Origin: an uncultured Bacilli bacterium
GTDB lineage: Bacteria > Bacillota_I > Bacilli_A > RF39 > UBA660
Reading direction: 5' to 3'
DNA: 8,609 bases
NCBI GenBank assembly: GCA_947630205.1
Contig: CANRGW010000050.1
Span: 1-8,609, forward strand
A program made the position numbers and the translations under genes. Within the stretch, counting starts at the first letter, position 1. Each line of letters opens with the position of its first letter. Below are positions 1 through 6,162 of this stretch, one piece after another. A model generated the notes under the pieces. The model was given only the letters and a program-made list of their open reading frames with translations. It made no database searches and was not told the origin of the DNA.

Positions 1-277
1 GCAAAAATTATATGAATTATATGATTTATATGGTGATGATAATGAGGTTTGGGATAAATATAAAAATAATCCAAAAGAAAATACTTCTAAAGATCAAAAT
101 CCAACTTTTAAGGATTTAATCAATATGGTTAAAGGAATAGATTTAAATACTGTTCAAAAAGGTTTAAATAGTTTAGATAAAGCCATAGAGACTTTTAAAG
201 ATTTAGCAAATAATTCTAAAACTCCTAATATAAATAACTATGAACCACGACCAACTTATCGTTATTTTGAGGATTAA
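1..277 (+). CDS. ylbD: YlbD-like protein, C-terminal part (5' end outside window)
   Basis: This is an open frame from base 2 to a TAA at 275-277, about 91 residues, with its start outside the window. The visible N-terminal stretch QKLYELYDLYGDDNEVWDKY matches the 'Q-LYE-W-LLGE-D-WD-Y' pattern I recall from the Bacillus YlbD (putative coat protein, YlbD_coat) family. The rest is Asn/Lys-rich and ends YRYFED. The identification is supported by position: YlbE-, YlbF- and RsmD-like genes follow in the Bacillus order. The biochemical role is not established; the 'coat protein' label comes from sporeformers and need not hold here. The next gene starts 3 nt after the stop, so the two are co-transcribed and probably translationally coupled. 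Confidence 0.75.
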   Translation, partial: QKLYELYDLYGDDNEVWDKYKNNPKENTSKDQNPTFKDLINMVKGIDLNTVQKGLNSLDKAIETFKDLANNSKTPNINNYEPRPTYRYFED

Positions 278-280
278 AAT

Positions 281-502
281 ATGAGTATAGATTGTCAATT
301 TTATTTAAATAAAAATCCTAATTTAAAAAGATTTTTACATGAAAATCCTAAATATTATAAAATATTAAATCGAAATCCATATTTTATTTTAGAACTTGAA
401 AAAATAATGAAAGAAAAATATAAATTAACTTTAAGTGATAAGATAGATAGATTTAAAGATAAAATAGATATGTTGAATACTTTTATTGATATTTTAAATT
501 AG
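281..502 (+). CDS. ylbE: YlbE-like protein
   Basis: This 73-residue soluble protein contains FYLNKNPNLKRFLHENPKYY followed by LNRNP, the characteristic short YlbE-like pattern (x-Y-L-x-x-x-P-x-L-K-x-F-I/L-x-x-N-P-x-W/Y-Y-x-x-L-x-R-N-P). The remainder is a Lys-rich helical tail (roughly residues 38-73) without membrane segments. Family length is close to that of Bacillus YlbE, so it looks complete. The start ATG is preceded by a GAGGA-type ribosome site inside the end of the YlbD-like gene (269-273). Function is unknown in the family; only the conserved neighbourhood with ylbF and rsmD is informative. The gene ends in TAG and a 26-nt gap leads to ylbF. Confidence 0.8.
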   Translation: MSIDCQFYLNKNPNLKRFLHENPKYYKILNRNPYFILELEKIMKEKYKLTLSDKIDRFKDKIDMLNTFIDILN

Positions 503-528
503 TTTTGATACAATAATCTTGGTGGTTT

Positions 529-816
529 ATGAAATATAATGAATTAATAAATGAACTTTTAGATTTATTAGATAATAATTATGATATAAAAAGAATAAAA
601 AGTTTAAAGAAAAATTTAATTAATGATGCATCTTTTATTAAAATGTTAAATAATTATCATGTAGAAAAAACTGTTGCTAATAAAAAAAAGTTATATGAAA
701 ATAAATATTATTTAGAGTATTTACAATGTGAAAATAATATTAATAAATTAATTTATAGTATTAAAAGCCAATTTAAAGAATTTAATAACAGGAAGTGTCA
801 ACATGAAAGTCATTAG
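529..816 (+). CDS. ylbF: YlbF family protein (short form)
   Basis: This 95-residue, almost entirely helical, Lys/Asn-rich protein sits in the ylbF position between ylbE and rsmD. In Bacillus, YlbF with YmcA and YaaT forms the Y-complex that modulates RNase Y and mRNA decay, and the complex binds Fe-S clusters. The stretch ending INDASFIKMLNNYH fits the helical core of the YlbF/YmcA family. The protein is clearly shorter than Bacillus YlbF (about 150 residues), so part of the usual C-terminal region is missing. Two cysteines (C67, C90) remain, with a C-terminal CQHESH tail; whether they bind a cluster is not shown. The ribosome site is weak (GGTGG at 521-525, close to the ATG). The last 14 nt overlap the start of rsmD. 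The family call rests strongly on synteny. Confidence 0.68.
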   Translation: MKYNELINELLDLLDNNYDIKRIKSLKKNLINDASFIKMLNNYHVEKTVANKKKLYENKYYLEYLQCENNINKLIYSIKSQFKEFNNRKCQHESH

Positions 817-1357
817 TGGTTTTTTAAAAGGTAGAGTTATTAAAGGCTATAATATAGAGGGCACTAGACCAACAATGGATAGAATTAAAGAAAGTATTTT
901 TTCTATAATTCAAAATAAAGTTAAAGATAGTATTGTTTTAGATTTATTTGCTGGAAGTGGTAGTTATGGAATAGAAACTATTAGTAACTATGCTAAATAC
1001 GTTTATTTTAATGATAAAAATAAAGAATGTGTTAAAGTAATTAAGAGAAATTTAGAAGAATTTAATGTTTCTTCAAAAGGAGAAGTTTTTAATCTTGATT
1101 ATCAAAAGTTTTTAAATATTTTAAAGAAAAAGTCCGAGAAGTTTGATTTAATATTTCTTGATCCCCCTTATAAATTACATGTTTTAAATGATATTTTAAA
1201 ATATATTGTTGAAAATGATTTGTTAAGTTATGATGGCTTAGTTATTGTTGAATTTCAAGATGAAGAATTACTTTTAAATTATGAATGGTTAGAATTAATT
1301 AAGAATAAAAAATATGGTTATAAAAACGTTTATATTTATGGAAGGAATAAAAAATAA
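803..1357 (+). CDS. rsmD: 16S rRNA (guanine966-N2)-methyltransferase RsmD
   Basis: This 184-residue, full-length RsmD-type enzyme transfers a methyl group from S-adenosylmethionine to N2 of G966 (E. coli numbering) of 16S rRNA in the small subunit. The N-terminus MKVISGFLKGRVIKG and the TRPTMDRIKESIFSI segment (21-35) are RsmD hallmarks. The SAM-binding motif I is VLDLFAGSGSYGIE (45-58), and the catalytic N6/N2-methylase motif is DPPY (120-123) within LIFLDPPYK. A Rossmann-fold methyltransferase length and no membrane segment agree. The ATG at 803 lies inside ylbF and has an AGGAAG ribosome site at 790-795; no earlier start would fit the family N-terminus. In Bacillus, coaD normally follows rsmD. 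Here a pilin-like gene overlaps the TAA by one base instead. Confidence 0.95.
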   Translation: MKVISGFLKGRVIKGYNIEGTRPTMDRIKESIFSIIQNKVKDSIVLDLFAGSGSYGIETISNYAKYVYFNDKNKECVKVIKRNLEEFNVSSKGEVFNLDYQKFLNILKKKSEKFDLIFLDPPYKLHVLNDILKYIVENDLLSYDGLVIVEFQDEELLLNYEWLELIKNKKYGYKNVYIYGRNKK

Positions 1358-2934
1358 TGAATAAGAAAGGGTTTGCTGTTAGTACGATGCTTTATGGCTT
1401 AGTATTTGTAACAGTTGCTATTTTTTTCACAACGATTGCTATTGCAAGAGAACAAAAAGAAAAAAATGAGTCTTTTGTTGAAGAAATTAGAAATAATCTT
1501 CCTCAAGATGAAGTAAGTGTTAGTGGTGGAAGTGGAGAGACTCCAAGAGGACTATTGTATGCTAATTTATTAAAAACAATTGATAATTATGAAGAACAAA
1601 ATGATGAAGAAGGGAATACTTTAACTGTTTATTTTAATGAAGAACCAAGTGATGAGATACCTAATTATGTTTGGTATTCAGGAAAACTATGGCGAGTAAT
1701 TAGTATTAGTCGAGATGGTTCGATGAAGATGATAACAGATGATATTATGACAACTTTAATGTTTGGAGATAATTCAGTATATTCTCCTAATTCTTGGATT
1801 TATAAATGGTTAAATGAAGATTTTAAAAGTACTTTATATAATGTAGAAAATGTTGTTATTAATGATTATGGATGGAATGCAACAACTGTTTCGGAATATG
1901 ATAGTGTTGATGCTCCTGATACATATCCTAAAAGATGGCAAAATATTGTAAAGGGAGCCGTTGGACTTTTGAATTATTATGAATATGCTAAGTTTGATGC
2001 AAATGATGGTTATTTGTATTCAAGTTCTTCTATTGATAATTGGTTATTGACTAGTTTTGAATTAACAATAGATGAAAATGAAGATGATAAAAATGATATA
2101 AGTGTTGCTACAATGTATGACCAAGTAAATCTTTCTAATCCTTATCAAGAAATGGGAGAAAAATATGGTATTTTAGGAGTAAAACCCGTTGTTGTTTTAA
2201 AATGGAATACAGCAATTTCTGGAGGAGTAGGTACTAAAAATGACCCTTATCGGATAATTGGTGATATTCCAGGTGCCTCTTTTAATAGTACGCCTTTAAA
2301 TAAAAGAGTAAGTGGAGAGTATGTAAAATTTGATAATAAATTATTCCGAATAGTTTCAACTGATGATAATTCAACTAAGTTAATTATGATTTCTAATATT
2401 GAAGAAGATGAAGAAATTCTTGAAAAATATTTTTCAACTAGTTCCATTTATGGAAATACTTCTAATGATGATAACTATTGGGATTATTATTTAAATAATA
2501 CTTGGTTAAATAGTATTTCTAGTGATTATCGTGAAATGATGGTAGAGGGAACTTATTATGTAGAAACTTATAATTATCAAAGTTATAAAGCAACTATTTG
2601 TAAAGAAGTAGATGATAAAACGGTTGAAGAATGTGAAAAAACGACTGCAACTTGGAAAGGCTATGTAGGTTTACCAAGAGTTGGAGAAATGTTTGCTGCT
2701 CCTTTAAATGAAGATGATACTTCTTGGTTTTTAACACCTTATAATAATATTTATACTTTTAAAGTCGATTATGATAAATTAAATAAATATCCTGCGATTG
2801 AAGACGAAGAAGAATTATTAGAACCAACACTTGGAAGTGTTCATCCAATGATAACTTTATCAAATAAAGTTGTTATAACTTCTGGTAATGGAAGAACTAG
2901 TGAAACACCTTTTGAAATATCTTTAGCAAGTTAA
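1357..2934 (+). CDS. Pilin-like surface protein with two DUF6273-like modules (paralogue 1)
   Basis: 525 residues. The N-terminus MNKKG|FAVST followed by a hydrophobic segment (about 6-29) resembles a type IV prepilin signal cleaved after G5. The usual Glu at mature position 5 is Thr here (T10). A charged stalk (31-60) leads to two homologous extracellular modules. Module 1 spans about 104-302: YVWYSGKLWRVI 104-115, YKWLNEDF 149-156, VGLLNYYEY 202-210, NWLLTS 228-233, KPVVVLK 276-282, GGVGTKNDPYRI 289-300. Module 2 spans about 322-521: YVKFDNKLFRIV, YYLNNTW 377-383, VGLPRVGEMF 437-446, SWFLTP 456-461, HPMITL 496-501, SGNGRTSETPFEI. The layout (W-R-V start, Y-x-W/N-LN, W-L-x-S/T-P, R/K-P-x-x-x-L end) fits DUF6273-type domains common in Firmicutes surface proteins. 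C415/C426 could form a disulfide. GGAAGGAA at 1340-1347 is the ribosome site. The start overlaps the rsmD stop (TAATG), implying operon membership. No pilus assembly genes are in the window, so true pilus incorporation is inference. Confidence 0.75.
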   Translation: MNKKGFAVSTMLYGLVFVTVAIFFTTIAIAREQKEKNESFVEEIRNNLPQDEVSVSGGSGETPRGLLYANLLKTIDNYEEQNDEEGNTLTVYFNEEPSDEIPNYVWYSGKLWRVISISRDGSMKMITDDIMTTLMFGDNSVYSPNSWIYKWLNEDFKSTLYNVENVVINDYGWNATTVSEYDSVDAPDTYPKRWQNIVKGAVGLLNYYEYAKFDANDGYLYSSSSIDNWLLTSFELTIDENEDDKNDISVATMYDQVNLSNPYQEMGEKYGILGVKPVVVLKWNTAISGGVGTKNDPYRIIGDIPGASFNSTPLNKRVSGEYVKFDNKLFRIVSTDDNSTKLIMISNIEEDEEILEKYFSTSSIYGNTSNDDNYWDYYLNNTWLNSISSDYREMMVEGTYYVETYNYQSYKATICKEVDDKTVEECEKTTATWKGYVGLPRVGEMFAAPLNEDDTSWFLTPYNNIYTFKVDYDKLNKYPAIEDEEELLEPTLGSVHPMITLSNKVVITSGNGRTSETPFEISLAS

Positions 2935-2946
2935 AAAAGAAATTTA

Positions 2947-2986
2947 TTATTGAAAAATTTATTGTTTATTCAATAAGTTTTTTTTT
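2947..2986 (+). terminator. Rho-independent terminator of the rsmD/pilin-like operon
   Basis: TTATTGAA (2947-2954) and TTCAATAA (2969-2976) form a perfect 8-bp stem with a 14-nt loop. A run of nine T follows (2978-2986). It lies 13 nt after the stop codon of paralogue 1. The stem is A/T-rich but normal for this base composition. Confidence 0.65.
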
Positions 2987-2992
2987 GAAATT

Positions 2993-3020
2993 AAAAAAGG
3001 TGAAAAAAATTCACCTTTAT
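2993..3020. terminator. Second hairpin, probably a bidirectional terminator
   Basis: AAAGGTGAA (2996-3004), a five-A loop, then TTCACCTTT (3010-3018) give a perfect 9-bp stem. On the plus strand the tail is TTTAT. On the minus strand the stem is continued by a T run (complement of 2993-2998). This makes a stronger stop for the 3' end of paralogue 1 and would also block antisense transcription from the right. Confidence 0.6.
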
Positions 3021-3085
3021 CCCTTTTTAAACGTATATACAGCAAGGACTTTAAAAAAACATTTTAAAACTAAAAAGCATTTTGA

Positions 3086-3093
3086 AACCGGTT
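3086..3093. repeat. AACCGGTT palindrome in the Rpn upstream region
   Basis: A perfect 8-bp GC-centred palindrome (AACCGGTT) lies in otherwise very AT-rich DNA about 90 nt before the Rpn start. It overlaps one of two near-identical 11-mers, CATTTTAAAAC (3060-3070) and CATTTTGAAAC (3078-3088). It could be a regulator site. I could not find a well-spaced -35/-10 pair around it, so no promoter is claimed. Confidence 0.25.
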
Positions 3094-3120
3094 ATATTAT
3101 TAAAGAGAAGTAATTCTCAT

Positions 3121-3183
3121 CTTAACAAGAAGAAGGAGGTGAAAAGAATTTGTTAAGAAAAAAATAAAAAGAAAGGAGAAGAA
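3121..3183 (+). promoter_or_regulatory. Rpn gene leader: inverted repeat, very strong ribosome site and 5-codon mini-ORF
   Basis: CTTAACAA (3121-3128) is exactly inverted at TTGTTAAG (3150-3157). The 21-nt loop contains AGAAGGAGGTGA (3131-3142), a near-complete complement of the 16S rRNA 3' end. Ten nt downstream of its GGAGG is a TTG (3150) opening a five-codon frame (TTG TTA AGA AAA AAA, TAA at 3165-3167). A second ribosome site AAAGGAG (3172-3178) then precedes the Rpn ATG at 3184 by 5 nt. The arrangement looks like a tiny leader ORF and a hairpin ahead of the nuclease gene, suggestive of translational coupling or dose control. Whether the mini-ORF is translated is unknown. Confidence 0.4.
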
Positions 3184-4188
3184 ATGACAAAAAGTATAAT
3201 AGAAGCAAAAAGAAAACTAAAACCTAATGAAATGTTAAGATTATCCTATGATGAAGCATTTAAGATAATGTATGCTAATCCAGAAAATATGGAAATAACA
3301 ACAATGTTAATATCAATTATCTTAAATATAAGATATGAATTATTAGAAAACAAAGTAAAATTAGTTCCTTTAAAAATACCAAATAAAACAGTAGGAGAGA
3401 AAGAAACAGAAAGAGATGTAGTATTAAGAGTAAAAGAAGAAGAACAAGCACAAGATAAAACTCGTATAATAATAGAAGTAAATATAAAAGGCTATTGCTA
3501 TGAAGCAATAATAAATAGAAATATAATTTATTTAGAAGAAGTATCAAGTAGTGGAATAAGAAAAGAAACTAATTATAAAGAAATACCAACGACAATATTA
3601 GTAAATTTTAATGATTTTTTTCTAAATGATCTAAATGAAGTAATAGATACATATTTTTATATGAATAAATATGGATATATTTTAAGTGAAAAAAGAAAGA
3701 TTTTAAATATCAATATTGCTGAATGCTATAAAATTTGGTATAATAATAATGAACTTAAGGGATATGATGACAACAAAAAAGACTTGATAAGAATAGGTGC
3801 TTCAATGTGTATAACCAAAAAGAAAGAATTCAATAAATGCATAAGCGAATTAAGGACACCCGAAAAAGTAAAAAAATTAATGGAAAGAACGGTGATAAAT
3901 ATGTGTGAGGATGAAGATTTCTTAGGAATATATTATGATAAAGAAAAAGATGAAAAGATGCTTCAAGAAGGAATTAATTTAGAAATAAAAGAAAGATCAC
4001 ATGCTGAAGGTCTTGAAGAAGGTGTAAAAAAAGGCCTTGAAGAAGGCGTAAAAAAAGGGATAAAAGAGGGTATTAAGGAAGGCATAAAAGAAGCAGTAAA
4101 AAGTTTTTATAAAAATGGTGCTTCAATAGAAATGATACGCAAATCTACATCTTTAACGGAAAAAGAAATAAAAAGCATTTTACAATAA
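3184..4188 (+). CDS. Rpn family / PD-(D/E)XK nuclease (transposase-like)
   Basis: 334 residues. The N-terminal domain resembles the Rpn/PDDEXK-transposase family (recombination-promoting DNA endonucleases related to YhgA-type transposases). It has SYDEAFKIMYANPENME (21-37), the candidate metal-binding D78 in ERDVVLRV, and E98 in RIIIEVNIKG (94-103). Position 100 is Asn where many relatives have Gln or Lys, so activity is uncertain. Residues 105-240 form the usual helical part of the family. The C-terminus has seven four-residue repeats G-(L/V/I)-(E/K)-(E/K) (276-303), a coiled-coil-like linker typical of Rpn proteins. A short helical end follows (GASIEMIRKSTSLTEKEIKSIL, about 312-333), resembling a small HTH-like tail. 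It has its own ribosome site (AAAGGAG) and an unusual leader. It prefers A-ending codons (ATA, GTA, ACA, GCA) over the T-ending ones of its neighbours, suggesting transfer. No terminal inverted repeats or target duplication were found. Confidence 0.82.
   Translation: MTKSIIEAKRKLKPNEMLRLSYDEAFKIMYANPENMEITTMLISIILNIRYELLENKVKLVPLKIPNKTVGEKETERDVVLRVKEEEQAQDKTRIIIEVNIKGYCYEAIINRNIIYLEEVSSSGIRKETNYKEIPTTILVNFNDFFLNDLNEVIDTYFYMNKYGYILSEKRKILNINIAECYKIWYNNNELKGYDDNKKDLIRIGASMCITKKKEFNKCISELRTPEKVKKLMERTVINMCEDEDFLGIYYDKEKDEKMLQEGINLEIKERSHAEGLEEGVKKGLEEGVKKGIKEGIKEGIKEAVKSFYKNGASIEMIRKSTSLTEKEIKSILQ
4009..4092 (+). repeat. 12-bp tandem repeat within the Rpn gene
   Basis: Seven in-frame 12-bp units, each coding Gly-aliphatic-charged-charged. 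The first four form two almost identical 24-bp copies (4009-4032 and 4033-4056, GG[T/C][C]TTGAAGAAGG...). Three more diverged 12-bp units follow (4057-4092). Units differ mainly at third positions. Slippage here would change the linker length in four-residue steps without breaking the frame. Confidence 0.85.
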
Positions 4189-4223
4189 AAAAGTAATATG
4201 GTTCAAAAATCATATTACTTTTT
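4188..4223. terminator. Bidirectional terminator between convergent genes
   Basis: AAAAAGTAATATG (4188-4200), a 10-nt loop, and CATATTACTTTTT (4211-4223) make a perfect 13-bp stem. Because the stem begins with A and ends with T runs, it acts on both strands. It starts at the last base of the Rpn stop codon and ends 8 nt before the stop of the minus-strand TOPRIM-like gene, so both operons share it. Confidence 0.88.
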
Positions 4224-4230
4224 AATATAT

Positions 4231-4767
4231 TTATTTTAATAAATCTGCTAAATACTTTTCATCTTTATTATGCTTTTTATATTTCTTATAATCTTTCAAA
4301 TTTTTAACTAATTTTGCAACATTTTTTCCAGCATAATACATTTCATAAAATTTACAAGAATTATCATATTTTATACCATTAAATTTTATATTCTTTTTAG
4401 CAAAAGTTTTAGGCTTCATACTACTTTTTACTTTTTCATAATTATCCATTAAATTCTCATTTATTATGAAAATTATTTCTAATTCAGGTTTAGTGCAATA
4501 TTTATAAATTTTATCTTGAGAAACAATTCTTTTTAATTCTCTAGGTATAGAAATTTTATCATTTTGGGTATCTCCAATTCTATAAATAATGACAGGATTA
4601 TTATATCTTTTTAATTCATAAATAATGTTAGGATTATTAAGTTGTCTAATATTATATGGTCTTAATCCAATTAAATCATCTCGTGATATTTTTAGCTTAT
4701 TATTGTCTAGTAAGATATTTATTATAGTTTCTTCATTTGGACCCTCACACATTAATAAATATCTCAT
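4231..4767 (-). CDS. TOPRIM/RloB-like small protein, partner of the AAA ATPase
   Basis: 178 residues, soluble, basic C-terminus. The start RYLLMCEGPNEETIINILL (2-20) resembles the opening of TOPRIM folds, with E8 as the catalytic-type glutamate. The segment VIIYRIGDTQND (59-70) places D66 and D70 after a hydrophobic strand, like a TOPRIM D-x-D region. KPELEIIFIIN (93-103) resembles the 'NP-x-FE-x-W-x-x-x-H' strand of RloB/AbiLii proteins. KPKTFAKKNIKFNGIKYD (118-135) and the end KKHNKDEKYLADLLK look like conserved family blocks, but I cannot name the family with certainty. The gene starts inside the ATPase stop (ATGA overlap, 4764-4767), so the two are translationally coupled and probably work as one unit. 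In related pairs (AbiL, RloAB, PARIS) the TOPRIM-like partner is the effector and the ATPase the sensor. That role is inferred here. Confidence 0.6.
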   Translation of the reverse strand: MRYLLMCEGPNEETIINILLDNNKLKISRDDLIGLRPYNIRQLNNPNIIYELKRYNNPVIIYRIGDTQNDKISIPRELKRIVSQDKIYKYCTKPELEIIFIINENLMDNYEKVKSSMKPKTFAKKNIKFNGIKYDNSCKFYEMYYAGKNVAKLVKNLKDYKKYKKHNKDEKYLADLLK

Positions 4768-5903
4768 TTCATTAATTCCTTTTTGAAATTCATTAAGGCA
4801 TTATAATCAACATCAGTTTTGAATTCATTATTATAAAACTTATTACTTTTACTTAATTCTGTTCTAAAATTATAATCGTTATGCATATTTTCCAATATAA
4901 TATTTTTATCAAATTTACTAATGTAAATATTATCACTTCGACCAAACAAATCAAGTAGTTCGCAATAGTGAGTTGTAAATATTAAAGTAGCATTTTTTTT
5001 ATTTACCGTTTTATCTTTATAAAGGCTAACTAAATTTTCTACTAAAGTTTTATGAAAATGATTTTCAATTTCATCAATAATTAAATCTGTACCTGTTTTT
5101 AATGAATATATTACAAAAGTAAATAATCCAAATCCTTTAGTTGTACCACTAGATAGTATTTCATGAAGTTCATTACTAGTTACTTCTTTAGTATTTTTAT
5201 TTGAATAAACGATTTTAAATTTATTATCATCAATCATTTTAATATTATCCAAATGTTCATCAAATATTTTTAATAAAGTTGTTACTATATCTAAGTTCTC
5301 ATCAATAGTTTTATAAATATTAAATGCACCAGCATAGTTTCTATACATATTATCATCACTAGAACAATAAATTCCTCTTAATTGAATTTTTTCAAATAAT
5401 AAATAAAGCATAGAAGTATCGTTAGGTAATTGCTGATTATTAATTACTTCTTCAAATTCTTCATATTCTAATAAATTTTTAGCATGTGTTTTATAATATT
5501 TTCTTTTAAAAAGTTTTTCATTTTTTAAAAAAATAACACTATTGTCAACAGATGTTAAATCTTTATATAAATCTGTTAAATAACGATATATAAAACCATC
5601 ATGATAGAAAGTTATATCTAAATGCAATGGTTTATCATTAAATTTAAATAAATCAATGGAATTTTTAATTCTATAATTAGAAAATAAATCGTATACAACA
5701 GATAACAATTCAACTGTTGTTGTTTTTCCAGAGGCATTTTTACCAATAACACCAATTGTATTAAAAACATAAAGCCCATCATCAATTTCAAGTAATTCAA
5801 ATTCTTTATCTTCTTTTGTCTTAATAGCCGTTGGTAAAAATGAAATAGAAAAATTATCAGCACATAATTTAAAATTATTAGCATTTACTTTTAAAAGTTT
5901 CAT
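4764..5903 (-). CDS. AAA family (ABC-type, AAA_15/AAA_21) ATPase
   Basis: 379 residues. The N-terminal MKLLKVNANNFKLCADNFSI strand is typical of RloA/OLD/AAA15 ATPases. Walker A is GVIGKNASGKTT (51-62). An ABC-signature-like LSSGTTKG lies at 250-257. Walker B is TDLIIDEIENHFH (272-284), with D277 and catalytic E278. The switch histidine is in IFTTHY (H312). The insertion between Walker A and signature (about 80-245) is mostly helical and would form the coiled or sensor part. Such ATPases lacking membrane segments act in defence or DNA-end sensing rather than transport. The gene is first in a two-gene minus-strand operon; GGGAGGA (5911-5917) lies 7 nt before the ATG, and a TGATATAAT promoter element is just upstream. 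It ends in TGA overlapping the start of the TOPRIM-like partner. Function as an anti-phage sensor is inference from domain pairing; the ATPase call itself is firm. Confidence 0.9.
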   Translation of the reverse strand: MKLLKVNANNFKLCADNFSISFLPTAIKTKEDKEFELLEIDDGLYVFNTIGVIGKNASGKTTTVELLSVVYDLFSNYRIKNSIDLFKFNDKPLHLDITFYHDGFIYRYLTDLYKDLTSVDNSVIFLKNEKLFKRKYYKTHAKNLLEYEEFEEVINNQQLPNDTSMLYLLFEKIQLRGIYCSSDDNMYRNYAGAFNIYKTIDENLDIVTTLLKIFDEHLDNIKMIDDNKFKIVYSNKNTKEVTSNELHEILSSGTTKGFGLFTFVIYSLKTGTDLIIDEIENHFHKTLVENLVSLYKDKTVNKKNATLIFTTHYCELLDLFGRSDNIYISKFDKNIILENMHNDYNFRTELSKSNKFYNNEFKTDVDYNALMNFKKELMK

Positions 5904-5929
5904 AAAATATTCCTCCCATTTATATTTTA

Positions 5930-5958
5930 ATTATATCATATTTAAATACCGAAAAAAC
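5930..5958 (-). promoter_or_regulatory. Promoter of the ATPase/TOPRIM operon
   Basis: Read on the minus strand, TGATATAAT (5938 to 5930) is an extended -10 (TG-n-TATAAT). The -35 zone is only T-rich (GTTTTT). Transcription would start near 5923, giving a short leader that carries GGGAGGA before the ATG at 5903. A second candidate lies further out: TATAAT at 5993-5998 with TTGATT at 6014-6019 and a 15-nt spacer. Confidence 0.55.
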
Positions 5959-6113
5959 ATTTTTTTTGTTTTTTTTGATTTTATTTGACTATATTATACT
6001 ATTTTTCTTTAAAAATCAAGTTATATTAATAATTTATTCTAATATTTATTTTTTATACACATGTAAGATTTCTTTAATTACCAAAAAGAATTTTTTAATA
6101 TTATCCTCCTTGA

Positions 6114-6142
6114 TTTACTTTTTAAAATATCCATGTTATAAT
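6114..6142 (+). promoter_or_regulatory. Promoter of pilin-like paralogue 2
   Basis: TTTACT (6114-6119), a 17-nt spacer, and TATAAT (6137-6142) with an upstream TG (6134-6135) form an extended -10 promoter. The start point would be near 6149, about 43 nt before the ATG. It is divergent from the ATPase promoter; the 288-nt gap between the two genes holds both promoters and no convincing gene. Confidence 0.65.
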
Positions 6143-6162
6143 GAAATCAAAATAGAAAATAC

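Noticed and set aside
2247..2447. 66-codon minus-strand frame
   Set aside because: It lies antisense inside the well-supported pilin-like paralogue 1, with no ribosome site or family features.
3082..3100. Promoter formed by TTGAAA and TATTAT before the Rpn gene
   Set aside because: The hexamers are only 7 nt apart, far from the 16-18 nt needed, and no better-spaced partner was found.
3317..3547. 76-codon minus-strand Leu-rich frame
   Set aside because: It is the antisense shadow of the Rpn gene; the Leu runs are the complement of its A-rich codons.
2935..4230. Insertion sequence borders around the Rpn gene
   Set aside because: The inverted repeats found at 2996-3018 and 4188-4223 are terminator hairpins with different sequences. 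No matching ends or target-site duplication were seen.
5618..5884. 88-codon minus-strand frame
   Set aside because: It is an alternative frame inside the ATPase gene, overlapping its Walker A coding region.
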